Shown: positions 1-28,036 of the stretch, one piece after another
Layout of the letters: each line of letters begins with the position of its first letter
Numbering within the stretch: position 1 is the stretch's first letter
From: Xiphophorus maculatus
Lineage: Eukaryota; Chordata; Actinopteri; Cyprinodontiformes; Poeciliidae
NCBI RefSeq assembly: GCF_002775205.1
Contig: NC_036446.1
Coordinates: 15,376,565 to 15,440,564, forward strand
Direction of reading: 5' to 3'
DNA length: 64,000 nucleotides
Notes under the pieces: generated by a model
What the model saw: only the letters and a program-made list of their open reading frames with translations
Database searches by the model: none
Told to the model about the DNA's origin: nothing
Position numbers and translations under genes: made by a program

Positions 1-6000
<6,000 letters not shown>

Positions 6001-6167
6001 GCTGAGGACGAGGATTCCCGTCAGACAGAATAACGAGGAGCCACAGTCCCCCTCATATCTGCTCCCATCTGCCCGCAGACGCGCATCGGATGAGCGGAGA
6101 GGAAGCTGTGCTTTGCACTCATTAAAGACCAGCGCAGCGCGCACCTAAGAACAAGTTCAAAACGAAG

Positions 6168-6179
6168 ATCTCGCGAGAT
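6168..6179. promoter_or_regulatory. CGCG palindrome (TCTCGCGAGA) upstream of AFG3L1
   Basis: The 12-base palindrome ATCTCGCGAGAT sits about 170 bases upstream of the AFG3L1 start codon, in the only CpG-containing stretch nearby. TCTCGCGAGA is a known core element of vertebrate housekeeping promoters, bound by BANP. The site is seen; its use as the AFG3L1 promoter is inferred from position. Confidence 0.6.
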
Positions 6180-6609
6180 GAAAGTTAATTGAAGACGCAT
6201 TTAAAGTGGAATGTAAATAAATATATCTTGAACATATTTCAGTTTATTACCATTATTTATCTGGTGTCTACTTTTCTAGTTTATGGCTTTGTTTCAAGAT
6301 AGCACCGGACGTCTCCAAAGGGACACCCTCTTCATGTGACCTCACAACATTTTTGTTATGTAATCTGACTAAACCAATGCAAAAGCTTCAATTTGGATGC
6401 ATGCTTGAATGTGCTGAAAAACAAAATTGCTTTTCATCCTCAGCTGTCTGAGACTTTTGACGGTTTTAAGTCAAAATTGATGGACATTTGAAACTGCTCA
6501 TGTTTCAGCTCTCTTAACAAAACCTTTAGAGCCACGTGGGTACAGTGCTCCATTGGTGATGTGCAATCTGAAAAAAACTTCTCCTCTCATCTTTTTACCA
6601 CATTTGAAT

Positions 6610-6746
6610 AAATGTGCCTTTACCAGCATCATCTAATGGGTGTTTCACTGGTGCACTTCACAAATCAGATGGCATTTTCTTTTTGACAGGAAAGATTATG
6701 TTGAAATATTGAAAAAAAAACATTTCAAAACATTAGCCAGAAAGTT
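6610..6746 (+). mobile_element. Tc1/mariner-like transposon fragment
   Basis: The words CTGGTGCACTTCACAAA, CAGATGGCAT and AAGATTATGTTGAAATATTGAA follow one another as in the transposase gene of common fish Tc1-like elements, with small deletions between them. No ends and no open frame remain. Recognised by memory of the family, not by alignment. Confidence 0.6.
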
Positions 6747-7609
6747 TATTTATTTCATGCACTGACCAGTCGTTTTACAACAAGGCATTGCTTTCACCAA
6801 CAGCATGTATGGTCATTAAGTTAAAAAAAAACAACACAAATAAAACCCAATATATTTACAGTACTACAGCGCTGCTGAAAAAATAACACAGCCAAAACAT
6901 TGATATTTTAAAACAAATACTTTGTTCAAATGGTTAACAAAATTGCCACCTAATAAACTCCTCATTTCTACACAAAACTTGTTCTCAATAGCATAAGACT
7001 GAAACCATCAACACAATGACATGAAGATGTTTGGATAGCAGCTGAACATCCAACCCATTAGCTACATCCTGAATGTACGGACGAGTTCACAGATTTAAAT
7101 AACAGAGAAGCAAAATTAACTCCTTTAGTCCAAACTGTACTGCAGAGGCATGCTTCGGTTAACCTGTTAGTGCAGATTCAGAATATTGTTATAATCACTT
7201 TTTTTTTTTTTTATCTCATCAAATTATAATAGTTAAAGTTTATTCCTCTACTAACTGACTGACAGAAATATGAGCATAAATGCATACTGAATGATGCAAA
7301 TAAATATTGCTGTTTGCCCTGTAGTTGTGTTTATATAAAGACTTCATAAACTATTTAAAACTGATTATTAGGGTTTGATTTGAAAAAAAAAAAAGAAGAA
7401 AATATTCTGAAAGAACCTGCAGAATCAGGACAGAATTAAAATCTGTATTTTTCTGTTTAGTTTTGCCACAATAATCGATATTGAGCACATGATTTTAGTT
7501 TTATATGAAAAATCACAAAACAAGAAGATGAGTAGTATATTTACGATGGCTAACATTTTTCCATCTTGTAGTGAAAAGCAGGGAATTTCGACTTAATACA
7601 TCAAAACAT

Positions 7610-7615
7610 TTTATT
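7610..7615 (-). promoter_or_regulatory. Candidate DEF8 poly(A) signal
   Basis: AATAAA on the minus strand, about 350 bases past the DEF8 stop codon. Further copies near 6745-6754 are alternatives, so the true 3' end is uncertain. Confidence 0.35.
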
Positions 7616-7966
7616 AAAGGACATACGTTTAGCTGCAAGAAGAGAAATACACAGTTTCTTCTGGCGTCATCTTGGACTGATGTCAAGAAATTGTTCTAAA
7701 GGGAACTGAAATGTAATCTTACACCAGGAGCCATGTTCACAAATATTCCAACAGTAGCACTGGGTCACCTGAGACGCACAAGAACGTTCAGTACACCAGG
7801 TTCTAAATGTTTTAGTTCCCTGTTTCACATTGTAGTGCACAGAAGAGAAAAAGACAAAACAAAAAACAAGTCAAACATAATACCGAGACGGGAAGCTAGT
7901 TTGGCCCCGACTAAGAGTAATGAACATGTTATAAAAAACATCTTGTGCTTCTTCCTGGAGTCTAGC

Positions 7967-18272
<10,306 letters not shown>

Positions 18273-19119
18273 CTAAGAAAGACAAAAACCAACTAAGGTG
18301 ACACACAGGCAGTCAAATTCACTTCTCTTGTTCTTGATAGTCAGGGCTAGTTTATAGTGGAAGCTGGCTAGCTAATGTGTCCACTTGCTAACTGTACATT
18401 GGAAAATGTTCTGCTGCTATAGAAAATATTATGTCAGTGAAACCCTAATCATGATTTCAACAATCCAGAAAACTAAAGTAGTAAAGTATGACTGCTTTAG
18501 ATTCATAGAACTGTATGCCTGGTACCTTTAAAGGTGTCTGTTAAAATTGTTAAAAGCTCACTCAAAGAAGGAATGACTAAAAATGAATGGCAATGACAAT
18601 GCTTGTCATACAAAGAACTAATTTGCATGTGTTCTCTGTCTCTTCTCAGAATCTGAGAAACAGGAATGAGTTCAGATAATTAAATAACAGCTTAAAGCTT
18701 GCAGCCAGTGCAAGTAGGCGCTTCATCACCTCATTATAAACCAATCAGGACTCCCGTTGAATGGTCACCTAACGCAACGCTTCACATATTACTGCCGAAA
18801 ATAATCTTGAATATGGAAAACAACAAGTTTCAGCCATCCTACCACCATGAAATGGCAAATAAACACCATCCCGGCTAAGGCTAACGAGCTAACCAGCTTC
18901 AAAAAACTGTGTTTTCTTCTGTTGTTTTGATACTAATTCTGACGCATTTCAGAGCGAGTGTGTATAAAAGCTTACCCCGTTCTTTACCGTGTTAACATCA
19001 GATAACAAGCAGCTAGTAAAGCGTATTTTGTAGCCACTAATATTGTTAATATGGGCTGCTCTCGGAGTGTTGTTTTGCCCCTGTCATCAGCAACATCACA
19101 AAGCGAAGTGTAAATTTAC

Positions 19120-19150
19120 CTCCGTCTCAACAGCTGCTTCCGGTTTGTTT
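19120..19150 (-). promoter_or_regulatory. Probable DEF8 5' non-coding exon and ETS-site promoter
   Basis: A splice donor GGAG|GTAAAT at 19120/19119 is preceded (on the minus strand) by CCGGAAGC at 19143-19136, the classic ETS/GABP promoter core. The matching acceptor is the one at 18272 just before the ATG exon. The transcription start is not visible; the upstream limit is arbitrary. Confidence 0.5.
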
Positions 19151-21839
19151 CCTTCAGAATAAAACCCTTAGGCGAGCATCTGTGCACTTTTGACGTGAGT
19201 TATTTTAAATAAAGTAAAGATTAAGATCAAATCAATGCATTTTATATGTTTAAGAGGGGCTTGATTTGATTTAAATGCAATAACAAAGTTTAAAGTGATG
19301 TTTTTAAGCTTTTATTTTGAAGTTTTAACATTTTCAGCCCCCAATCCTTCCAATAAAATAGTTGAAATTTGCCTAGTGATTTTTCACTTCATCCTATGTA
19401 GAATAGCCAAATAATTACTGCTGAATTTACTTTGAAATTTAATTGAGGCTCAAGTAGAATAAAATAGACAACAATCTCTGATTGTCTCCCATTGGGAAAT
19501 TCATCAGCAAGACTTATTGGTAAAAAGAAAAATAGGATTCACTTTTTAAATTGAAGAGTTTTAACTTTTTTAATTAAACAGAATTTTGAAATAAGACAGA
19601 AAAATGCATAACGATAACAGCTCTTGGATTACAGTTATAACAATATTATAACTACTACTATGTTACTGCTAATAATAATATTAACAATAACAACAACAAC
19701 AAAACTAGAAGAACAAGAAGGAGGGCACGGAAAGACTATAAACTAAGACATACACCAGAAATGTTGATCCTGAGATGCACAGCCATGTTAGAATTAAGTT
19801 GGTATTTGTACAAACTGCTTTTTACCTGTGTAAAACAAAGCAGAGACCAATAATCCATTTCCAGATGATGTACGGTGTTCTGTGAGATTTTTCAAAGCTT
19901 TGGATAGTGTTTTGTATTTTAGCTCTACTTCAAACAATCTGCTGTGTTCCTTCATGACCGGTTGGGCGTCTAATGGTCAAACACCTTCGAACTTCACAGA
20001 ATGGCTTTGTAAAACCAAATGAAAAACAAAGAGGCACCTTCATTTTAATTTCATTAGTAATGAGAGACCAGTCCTTTGGATAAATGTGGGAATTCCCCCA
20101 TAAAGTAGACACTTTGACCAAGAGAGCATTACCAAACTGTCTAATTCCAGCAACGTATTTTATCTTATCTTCTTTGATCATGCCCACCACCCGCATGCAA
20201 CAACGACTGTCTTGTAAATTTTAACACTGCCTAGGGATTTTTATACATCATTTGAATGTGTGAACATTTTTCACAAAAAGCCAATGGCTCTTTGAAGAGA
20301 GTTGAATGATATTATTCAGTGACTTTTCAGAGTAAAAGGCTCATAACCTGAAGCACTTTGCACTTTCCTAGAAACAGTAATCATGAGGGCGTCATGTTGA
20401 AGCTTTAAACACGAAATGACAGTAAATAAAAGCGTAATTAACTGTGAAATGTACCACTTGTTGGCTTGTCAGCCACTGGAAAGGATTAGCAAACCCAAAA
20501 ATGATTTAAGAAATGGTGCAAAAGATAAAGAAACATTGTGGAAGTTCACACACATAGTGCCCAGTAGTAAAGTATTAATATTCTATTAAAAATAATATTT
20601 TTTCTAAAAACAATTAGTGCTTATAAAATAAAGAGGTGTAAAAATCCACTTTATGAATAAATGTAATCAAAAGCTTACACTATAATAACTATTCTGTAAA
20701 TACTGTACACATCGCTCTTGATGATCTTAAAATCTTTAGGTTAACAGTATGGAAATTAATTATGATTGCATTAGTTTTTTGCTGGAGCGATTTGGTCTGT
20801 GCTATGAACAAAGCTGTGCTGTATGGAAGGAAGAGGAAGTCATAATCCTGCCTGACTCTGAAAACGCTGTTCCCTGTAAATAAAGCAGTGACACTGTGCC
20901 CTAATTTAGTGTAATGAGTTATAATTAAAGTCAAGTGGCCTCTCCACATCAGATCCACTATTAGGTTCATATGAAGAAGAAAGAAAACTGATGCAAGTTT
21001 TCATAATGTAGTACTTGTGTCACTGATTTGACATAAAGCAGTCAAGGTGTGGTTAAAAGGTGAGTTTAAAGATTTATTAAAAAACCCAGTAATCTCTCAT
21101 GTGTACATAATCTAAAATGAAGATTTTTGCAGTTTTGTGACCAACTGTGATCTAAAGTTAAGGATGATTAATTGTCGCCGGTGTTGAACAATGTTTAGTA
21201 GTTGCATATTGTTACTCTGGATAAGGACATTGCTATCCTGTTGCTCTCCTCTGGGTTAGAGAGGTCTAAAAAATCCAATGATGACCCATTTTAAGATTCC
21301 AAGATTACTGGCAAAGACTTATAGATCTTTAGTTAAAATGTCCCAGTATTTGAAAGCGTCCATGGCGGCATGAAGTCTAGAAAACTTTCTGGGGCTTTTG
21401 GAAGAGAAACAGATCCACTGGATCACAAATAGTCCAGCGGGCATGAAGTGGTTTTCCACAAATCATCCTTTGTTTCATGTTAAACCTGCATGAAGTTTTT
21501 ATTCCTAACTTCTCAATCTGACTCTCATCTGACTAAAGTATATGGTTACAGTTCACGTCGCAGTGATTTTAGAAACATCAAAAATTTACAAGAAATACCT
21601 GGAGACAAGGTCTAACAGTTATTTGGAACGTTGATGACCCAACATGCAATGTTTTGCCTCAGTTTCTTGGGTTTTGTTCCTCCTACCTTACCATCCCACT
21701 CTAAGGTAGCTGAAGTAAAGCCTTAAGATGATATCTAAACATGTGAAGATAATGTTCTGGCTTCATAGGACCCTAAGAAAAGAAGGTTTTAGCGTTTGTG
21801 GTAAATTATATGTGCATTTCTTCTCAAACAGGGTGTTGA

Positions 21840-22135
21840 GAAGAAAACTTGTTCCAAAAGATTCAGGACGAAGGCAAAGATTCACATTCAACAGGTCAGT
21901 GACTTTCGACAACCATGATTAATGTGAATGAATTCATATTAAAGTATATCGCACTTTAGAATGACCCAGTCAAAGAATCATAGCAAGACTTGAAATCTGA
22001 TGTTCAGGCATCATCCATCCAATGTCTTTAATCTTGAACTATTGTCAAAATGTCCAGCAGACAAGCACAGCTAGAAATATCTCAAAGAATGGCAACTCTG
22101 TTTGCAATGAAAGGTGGCTTCACAAAGCATTGTCA
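21840..22135 (+). mobile_element. Degraded Tc1-like transposase remnant
   Basis: The plus strand reads VPKDSGRRQRFTFNRSVTF, corresponding to the QRRFTFQQDNDPKH region of Tc1-like transposases. Further right, AAAGGTGGCTTCACAAAGCATTG resembles the conserved end of these genes. Frameshifts and substitutions remove the catalytic Asp context. Confidence 0.6.
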
Positions 22136-22973
22136 ATGACAGGCCCTGCAACATAAAGCATGTGAAGACTCCTTGGAGTAAATTAGTTGGGTTTTTTTTT
22201 GTTTTTTTTTTGTTGTTTTTTTTGGATAAATAACACATTTTTAATTGAACTTTTTTTATTATGAAAACAATAAGACTAGAAAAATCAACTCTCTTTTTTT
22301 TTATAATAGTGTCACACTGACCATTTCACACATAAAACAGGTAAAACTGCAGCTTTCATCAGAAATATTTTACCCCCAGAGACACATATTTGCAAGTTTA
22401 CATACAATAAAAAAGTCTTTAGAGGCCCTGAAATGGCTATGATTGTTGTACAATCATACAGAAACAATAAATACTAAAGACACAATTTGTCATTTCTCTT
22501 AAAACATAATTACTCATCTCCTTTCCAAGCCTTACATGTAGAGAATGGATCAGTCTTGGATCTCCTTAGTCGAAACAGAAAGGCATCCCTTAGCTATGAA
22601 CTAAGGTTTTGCTTAGTCTATTTACACAGAAAGCTTAGCTACATATTTTTTTTTTCCAGTTAGTATTATTAATCATTTCTATTAACCTGTGTTTAATTTT
22701 AGGAACAGGTGTAAGAAAAAACAAAGAGAACAAATAAGATAAGATGGAGGTTTTGTTGTGTTAAAAAAATTTTTGCTAAGCCATTTCGATTTCATTGGCT
22801 ACAGTGATGTACTAAACGCTGTAAATACAGTGGTACGCATTGATTCAAGTTATCGTATGTAAACCTAAAACTTAAATTGAAACTTTTGAAACGGTAAATA
22901 AAACTTTAGAACAAGAAGCGCATAAAATAAAGAAAATAATCACAGCTTTACATTGAATTTCTCTCTGAGGTCA

Positions 22974-22976
<3 letters not shown>

Positions 22977-23043
<67 letters not shown>
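22977..23043. repeat. (AAT)n microsatellite
   Basis: Roughly 22 uninterrupted AAT units. Confidence 0.97.
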
Positions 23044-23682
23044 CTTTCCTAGCAGAAAGATGTTCAGACCTGAGCAGACTAAACTCAAATCCGGAACAGC
23101 CGCGTCTTTGAAGTTTCCCGGGAATCACGTCTCCAGAAACAGCCTTACTTTGATTAAGCCTCCTTTCATAAACGTCCCATGCAATGAGCCTCGGGCGTTG
23201 AGCTGCTCATGTGATTTTTTTTTTCTCCCATCAGTGTTTTTTTTTCCTCTCCGCGTCTCATTCGCACTTTTATTTTTGGGCGGAGATGTTGACTGCAAGC
23301 ATTGTTTAAGAAAACACGATTTCTAGAGCGGAAGGATCGTTTCAACAAGGCGCATTTTGAGAGGCAGTTCAATCGGTTAACTTAATGGGAACCACGATTT
23401 ACTGAATCAATGCAGTGAATAAACTTGGTCTTTTTCGAAATAAAACCCCAAAAACAAAACTGTTTGGGGTTTTCTTTTCTTTTTTTGTTATGTAAATCAT
23501 AAAATATACCTTAATATTTATTCTTTTTTAGATTGATCTATTTATGGATATTGTACATTAATGAACATTTTTAACAACACAAATGTAAATGAATTACAGC
23601 CGAGGTCAATTTCTATTGTTTGCCCCCTGCCAGATGGTTCATGCTGAAAGATGTTATAAGTTATTGCAATAGAGATAATATT

Positions 23683-23684
23683 GC

Positions 23685-23761
<77 letters not shown>

Positions 23762-23762
23762 G
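23683..23762. repeat. (TTA)n(TTG)n compound microsatellite
   Basis: About 14 TTA units run directly into about 12 TTG units, with no interruption at the switch. Confidence 0.97.
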
Positions 23763-24236
23763 ATTTGGTTATTGATTATAGTAAAATATCATACGCATCT
23801 TTGTCCTTCGTCATTTTATTTTTTCCTCCCTCCATTTTTACCTCCAAACAAATCCTTTGGTACCATATATTTAAGCCGTTGCATATCAATATTTCAGTTG
23901 GTTTGTGAATTATGGAAATGAATAATCATAAAGGTAACTCTCGTATATTTTAATCCAACAACGTTCTGCGGATCCCCGTTCAGGCCTCTTACAAAAAATA
24001 TTGCAGATTAAGATCCCGAATAACTGACTGATCCGCTGGTGGATATTTCTTTTGTTTCATAAAATGTTGAAATCTAATATTATATTTTCTTGCAGCATAA
24101 AAAAAAGTCACTTTAAGTAACTGATTGTCAGACAAAATGTTGACACAAATGATCACAGAAAATATGTTTTGTTTCTCGCCTAAATTCTAGGCGGCTGTGA
24201 CCTTCTAGCTGTCAAATATTTCACTGGACTTTGATA

Positions 24237-24242
24237 TTTATT
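24237..24242 (-). promoter_or_regulatory. Candidate MC1R poly(A) signal
   Basis: AATAAA on the minus strand about 330 bases past the MC1R stop codon. A 9-base-arm hairpin (AATCCCAGC / GCTGGGATT, 24389-24411) lies between stop and signal. Confidence 0.35.
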
Positions 24243-24571
24243 AATGTAAAGTTAAATGACTATTTTTAGGTTAAAGATCTCTTGAGTTATCTGACAGCAT
24301 TGTCAAAGAAAAGGCCCTGAAGTTAGAAAGTATTGGGCATTGAGCGTTCTCGAGCAACAATGAAACGGCAAAATCTCCCAGTGAAACTAATCCCAGCTCC
24401 ATGCTGGGATTAGCAAACGTCTTCATAAGATTCCTCCTTCATCTTGTAAGTGCTGCGTGCAGCTCGAGGACCAATCCGCCCAATAAAACCTTCACAGAGA
24501 AACAGTTCTTCGGATGAAAGATCTTACGTTGACCTCAATTTGCCTCAATTTACCGGTGACGCGCACGGCCG

Positions 24572-25540
24572 CTACATGCCAAAGCACCAGGAGCACAGGA
24601 CCAGCTCCTGCAGGGTTTTGCGCAGCTCCTGGCTCCTGTAGGCATAGATGAGCGGGTCGATGAGGGAGTTGCAGATGATCAGAATTAGGAAAAGGTTAAA
24701 GTTCCGGAAGAAGCAGTTGCAGAAGGGACTGGTGGGGCAGGCGAGGATGAGGATGAGGTGGAGGAAGAAAGGCCCCCAGCACAGAATGAAGACACCGAGC
24801 AGGATGGTGAGGGTGATCGCGCCCTTCATGCTGGTGGACTGGCGCCTGCCTTTGTGAAACGCGGTGATGCGCCGCGAGTGCACGTGGGCCAACACGAACA
24901 TGTGCAGGTAGAGCGCCGCGTTGAACACCAGGGTGATGCAGAAGAAGGTGACCAGGCACACGATGACGGCGTTGTCGGTGTGGTACACGATGAAGAGGAT
25001 GCTGGAGGCGACGCTGGCCAGCCACACCACCGCGATGATGCTGACGGCGCGCTGCGTGGTCATGATGCTGTGGTAGCGCAGCGCGTAGAAGATGGTGATG
25101 TAGCGGTCCGCGGCGATGGTGCACAGGAAGGAGAGCGAGGACACCACGGAGCTGCAGATCATCACGTCGATGACGTTGTCCAGGTGGCGCAGCATGCCCG
25201 GGTGCACGTCCAGAAGGCCGTGGTCGTTCAGGAGCATGAAGATGGTTTCCACCACGTTGCTGACGCTCACCAGCATGTCGGACACGGCCAGGCAGCAGAT
25301 GAAGTAGTACATGGGCGAGTGCAGGTTGCGGTTCCTGATGATCGCCAGGATCACCAGGATGTTCTCCACCAGGCTGACGATGCCCAGCGCCAGGAAAAGC
25401 TCCTGCGGGATCCGGATCTGGACGCAGCTCGACAAGTTCCGCTCACCGAGCGTGGAGTTCGTTTCGTTCTCGTCCATGATTTCAGTCAGCGGGTTGAACT
25501 CCACGTGGAGATAGCGCAGCGAGCTGTTGTTGAAATCCAT
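24572..25540 (-). CDS. mc1r: Melanocortin 1 receptor
   Basis: Seven-helix Gs-coupled receptor for alpha-MSH and agouti that controls eumelanin/pheomelanin balance and pigment dispersion in fish melanophores. A single uninterrupted exon of 322 residues, as in all vertebrate MC1R. Visible marks: several N-terminal glycosylation sequons (NNSS, NET, NST, NLS between residues 4 and 37); helix 1 from about 47 with [10 protein letters not shown]; helix 2 with [17 protein letters not shown] (Glu99); helix 3 with [11 protein letters not shown] (ligand-site Asp121 and Asp125); [13 protein letters not shown] at 145-157; short extracellular loop 2, typical of melanocortin receptors; helix 6 [12 protein letters not shown]; helix 7 with DPLIY at 295-299; C-terminal CSW cysteine, a likely palmitoylation site. 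No truncation or obvious loss-of-function change. The gene is GC-rich against AT-rich flanks. TCF25 lies upstream on the same strand. Confidence 0.97.
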   Translation of the reverse strand: MDFNNSSLRYLHVEFNPLTEIMDENETNSTLGERNLSSCVQIRIPQELFLALGIVSLVENILVILAIIRNRNLHSPMYYFICCLAVSDMLVSVSNVVETIFMLLNDHGLLDVHPGMLRHLDNVIDVMICSSVVSSLSFLCTIAADRYITIFYALRYHSIMTTQRAVSIIAVVWLASVASSILFIVYHTDNAVIVCLVTFFCITLVFNAALYLHMFVLAHVHSRRITAFHKGRRQSTSMKGAITLTILLGVFILCWGPFFLHLILILACPTSPFCNCFFRNFNLFLILIICNSLIDPLIYAYRSQELRKTLQELVLCSWCFGM

Positions 25541-27709
25541 GTCGGAGTTCTGAGTAATGATGACGGACAGATTTCAGCTTACCTGGAGCAACAGGGGGAG
25601 ACTAAGTTTTACCAGTCCATGGGAAGATGATTGCGCATCGGCTGTTTCAAATGTGTCCTGTGATAATCAGGCAACTCGCAAACCGCTTGGAAGCTGGTCC
25701 CAACAAAGCTGAGTTTGTCCAGAAGACCGTAAGACCCAGGGAGTTCTCAGCTGTGAAGGCGAAGTCAGGAGAGACGGCGCGTTTGTCCATTTGAAAAATC
25801 CGTCTCCTCTTCCAAATTTTCCCCACTGTCATCGAAGCAACTCTACTTAGACAGACATCCATTAATTATCCACAAACGCATTTCTCTTGTCCGTCATGAT
25901 TCTTAGTCTTTGCGCATCTGATCTGCTAGAACCATCCAATCCGTTCTGGACAACACAGTAAAGAAGGAAAACTGGAGACGTCTGTTCCAGATGGAGAGTG
26001 AGCTGCTTGAGTCATTTTGAAAATAATCCTGAGCGACTTTACCAAACTCCTCCTCTCATACAGACGTCAGTTGGAAATATGGTCCCGTCTCAGAGTTTGG
26101 GTTCAGCGATGTTCAGTGTTATGTAAAAATATTTATATCTTAACAAGGACATTCACAAGAAAGCTTCTTTAAAAAAAACACACCAAGCAAATACTGTAGT
26201 TCTGATTTTTACTCTCAACAAGAGTTCATGACAGAAGACTTCTATGCTTCTGAAGGCTGCCGTTTACCAGAGAGCTGAAAGGTAAAAGCTTTTATTATCC
26301 TCCCAAAAGATTTTACAACCTAGAAGAATCCAGAGCAATATAAATCTCCTTATTTCATAAAGCAGGACAAATAATTAAGGACATGCTTTTTATGCTTTAG
26401 TTGGCAGTGTTTTACTGTGGAGCCTAAAGACTGTTCAGGATTGGAGGATTTTGATGAGTGAGACATGGCTCACTGCCCAGGGCATCACAACCTTGTGGGT
26501 GGCACATGTACTCCAAATGAAAAGACGGACGGACGATGGGGATTTTAAATACTTTCAAAATGTAGTTAATTCTAAAATATTTTGCAGCCCTTTTCAGATC
26601 AGTAAACACCCAACTATAGATCACTTAATCCTTTAACATCATAAAAGTTGTTTTGCCGTTAGCCAATAGGGGCACAGCTTATAACTCATGGCATTCATTG
26701 TAGCACAATGCACATCTAGCATTTACACAATATCTGCCAGAGGTGTGGCAGATATTGCTGCTGATTAGTTTGCACTGCTAAACACCAGTACCAGAAATGT
26801 TGATTTCTACTGGGATGTACTTTTAAAGAACACTGCTACTGGAAACTTTTTCCTCCTGAGACATATTTTCCCTTATATTTACTGTAATTTGGCCAATCAG
26901 AATTTGATATTCAAGGAACTTCTTGTTTTTAAAATGGCTTAACTAATTTCTAATAAACTATAATTGTACTTAAAACATATGAATGTTTTAAGTACATAGT
27001 TTTAAGTATATGTGTACTTAAAACACATAGGTTTCTAAAATCATCTCAGGGGTGGAGCTAATGAGATAGAAATCTTTTATGCAGATTTCTAATAGACCTT
27101 TTTAACAAGACAGCAACCAGAATGACTTAAATTCACCTCTATAAACGTTCATAAATATGTGTTTATAACACATTTATAGAGGAGTTGAGCTGTGAAAAAT
27201 CCCTTTGTCTTGTTTGTGAAGCTTTGTTAGATGTTCTGTTGTTTACAGCTGCATCCCTAAAATGACATAAACAGATCTGAGGTCATTAGGTCAAATTCCT
27301 CTAGACAGTGGTTATGTAAAAGAAAAAAGGCTAAAAATAAATGTACTTACTTGAAATCAGTAGACATTTTATGGATAAATGGAATAGATTCATAAGATTT
27401 CTGTGCACTCAAGTGTATTTTAGCCAATTTAAAAGTTGTACTTTTTCAAATTACATCAATGTGAAATGATGTTCAGTATTATTTCTTTCACGAAGACAGC
27501 AGTTTATGAATATTTTTTAATAGTTTGCTAACAGCTTTTATCAACACATTCTGTTGCAACAAGCGTTCATGATCTCGATAAAGCCCAAAATGAAAATGAG
27601 TTTGAAACCCCTGAATAAAAACCGTGGTGTTCTCACTACTAATACATTCACCACATACAAGCTCCTGAATTCCAAACATTTATTCCCATTTGATGGATTT
27701 TGGGATATC

Positions 27710-28036
27710 TGTCATGAAGTGGGGTGTAGATGGTGAGGAGAAAAGTGGTAGACCCCGGTGGAAATGAAGGCAGTGATGATTTAATGACAAAAATCTCAAC
27801 AATCCAGACAGCACAGGTGAGCAGAGGCAACGACTCACACTGGTTGTAACTGGACTCGACTAGAAGACAACAGACAAGGACCTGACAGAGAACAAGAAAC
27901 ACAGGTGGGTATAAATACACAGGGGTGATCAAGGGAACTAGACACAGCTGGGATCAGTCAAGGGGGAGACGAGACAACACAGAGACTCAACTGGCACAGA
28001 ATCCTAAATAAACACAGAAAAACTCAAATCCTTACA
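27710..28036 (-). mobile_element. Probable solo LTR of an LTR retrotransposon
   Basis: About 327 bases that, on the minus strand, start TGTAAGGATTTGAG and end CTTCATGACA, the TG...CA limits of an LTR. Inside are a TATA-like TATTTATACCC and, about 170 bases further, ATTAAATCATCACTGCC, placed as promoter and poly(A) signal would be. Flanks ATATC and ATAAC match at four of five bases, suggesting a decayed target duplication. No internal gag/pol or primer-binding region is attached. Family not assigned. Confidence 0.6.

Larger units (their letters stand above)
6001..7966. other. AFG3L1-DEF8 intergenic region and DEF8 3' UTR
   Basis: No coding exon seen. It holds the AFG3L1 promoter area (to about 6180), a Tc1-like fragment (about 6610-6746) and, further right, the presumed DEF8 3' UTR. 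The rest is AT-rich unique-looking sequence with short A/T runs. Confidence 0.6.
19151..24571. other. DEF8-MC1R intergenic region, no gene seen
   Basis: About 5.4 kb without a recognisable exon. It holds a decayed Tc1-like piece (about 21840-22135), two trinucleotide arrays (22977-23043, 23683-23762), and the presumed MC1R 3' UTR at the right end. In human 16q24.3 this position, between MC1R and DEF8, is occupied by TUBB3; I see no tubulin coding sequence here. Confidence 0.6.

Noticed and set aside
23681-23908. Poly-Ile/poly-Val open frame
   Set aside because: Translation of the TTA/TTG microsatellite.
24696-25124. 142-codon minus-strand frame inside MC1R
   Set aside because: Out-of-frame shadow of MC1R, His/Arg/Pro-rich without domain character.
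24758-25630. 290-codon plus-strand open frame over MC1R
   Set aside because: It is the mirror of a GC-rich coding exon; the product is a low-complexity Asp/His/Glu/Val-rich string with no domain.
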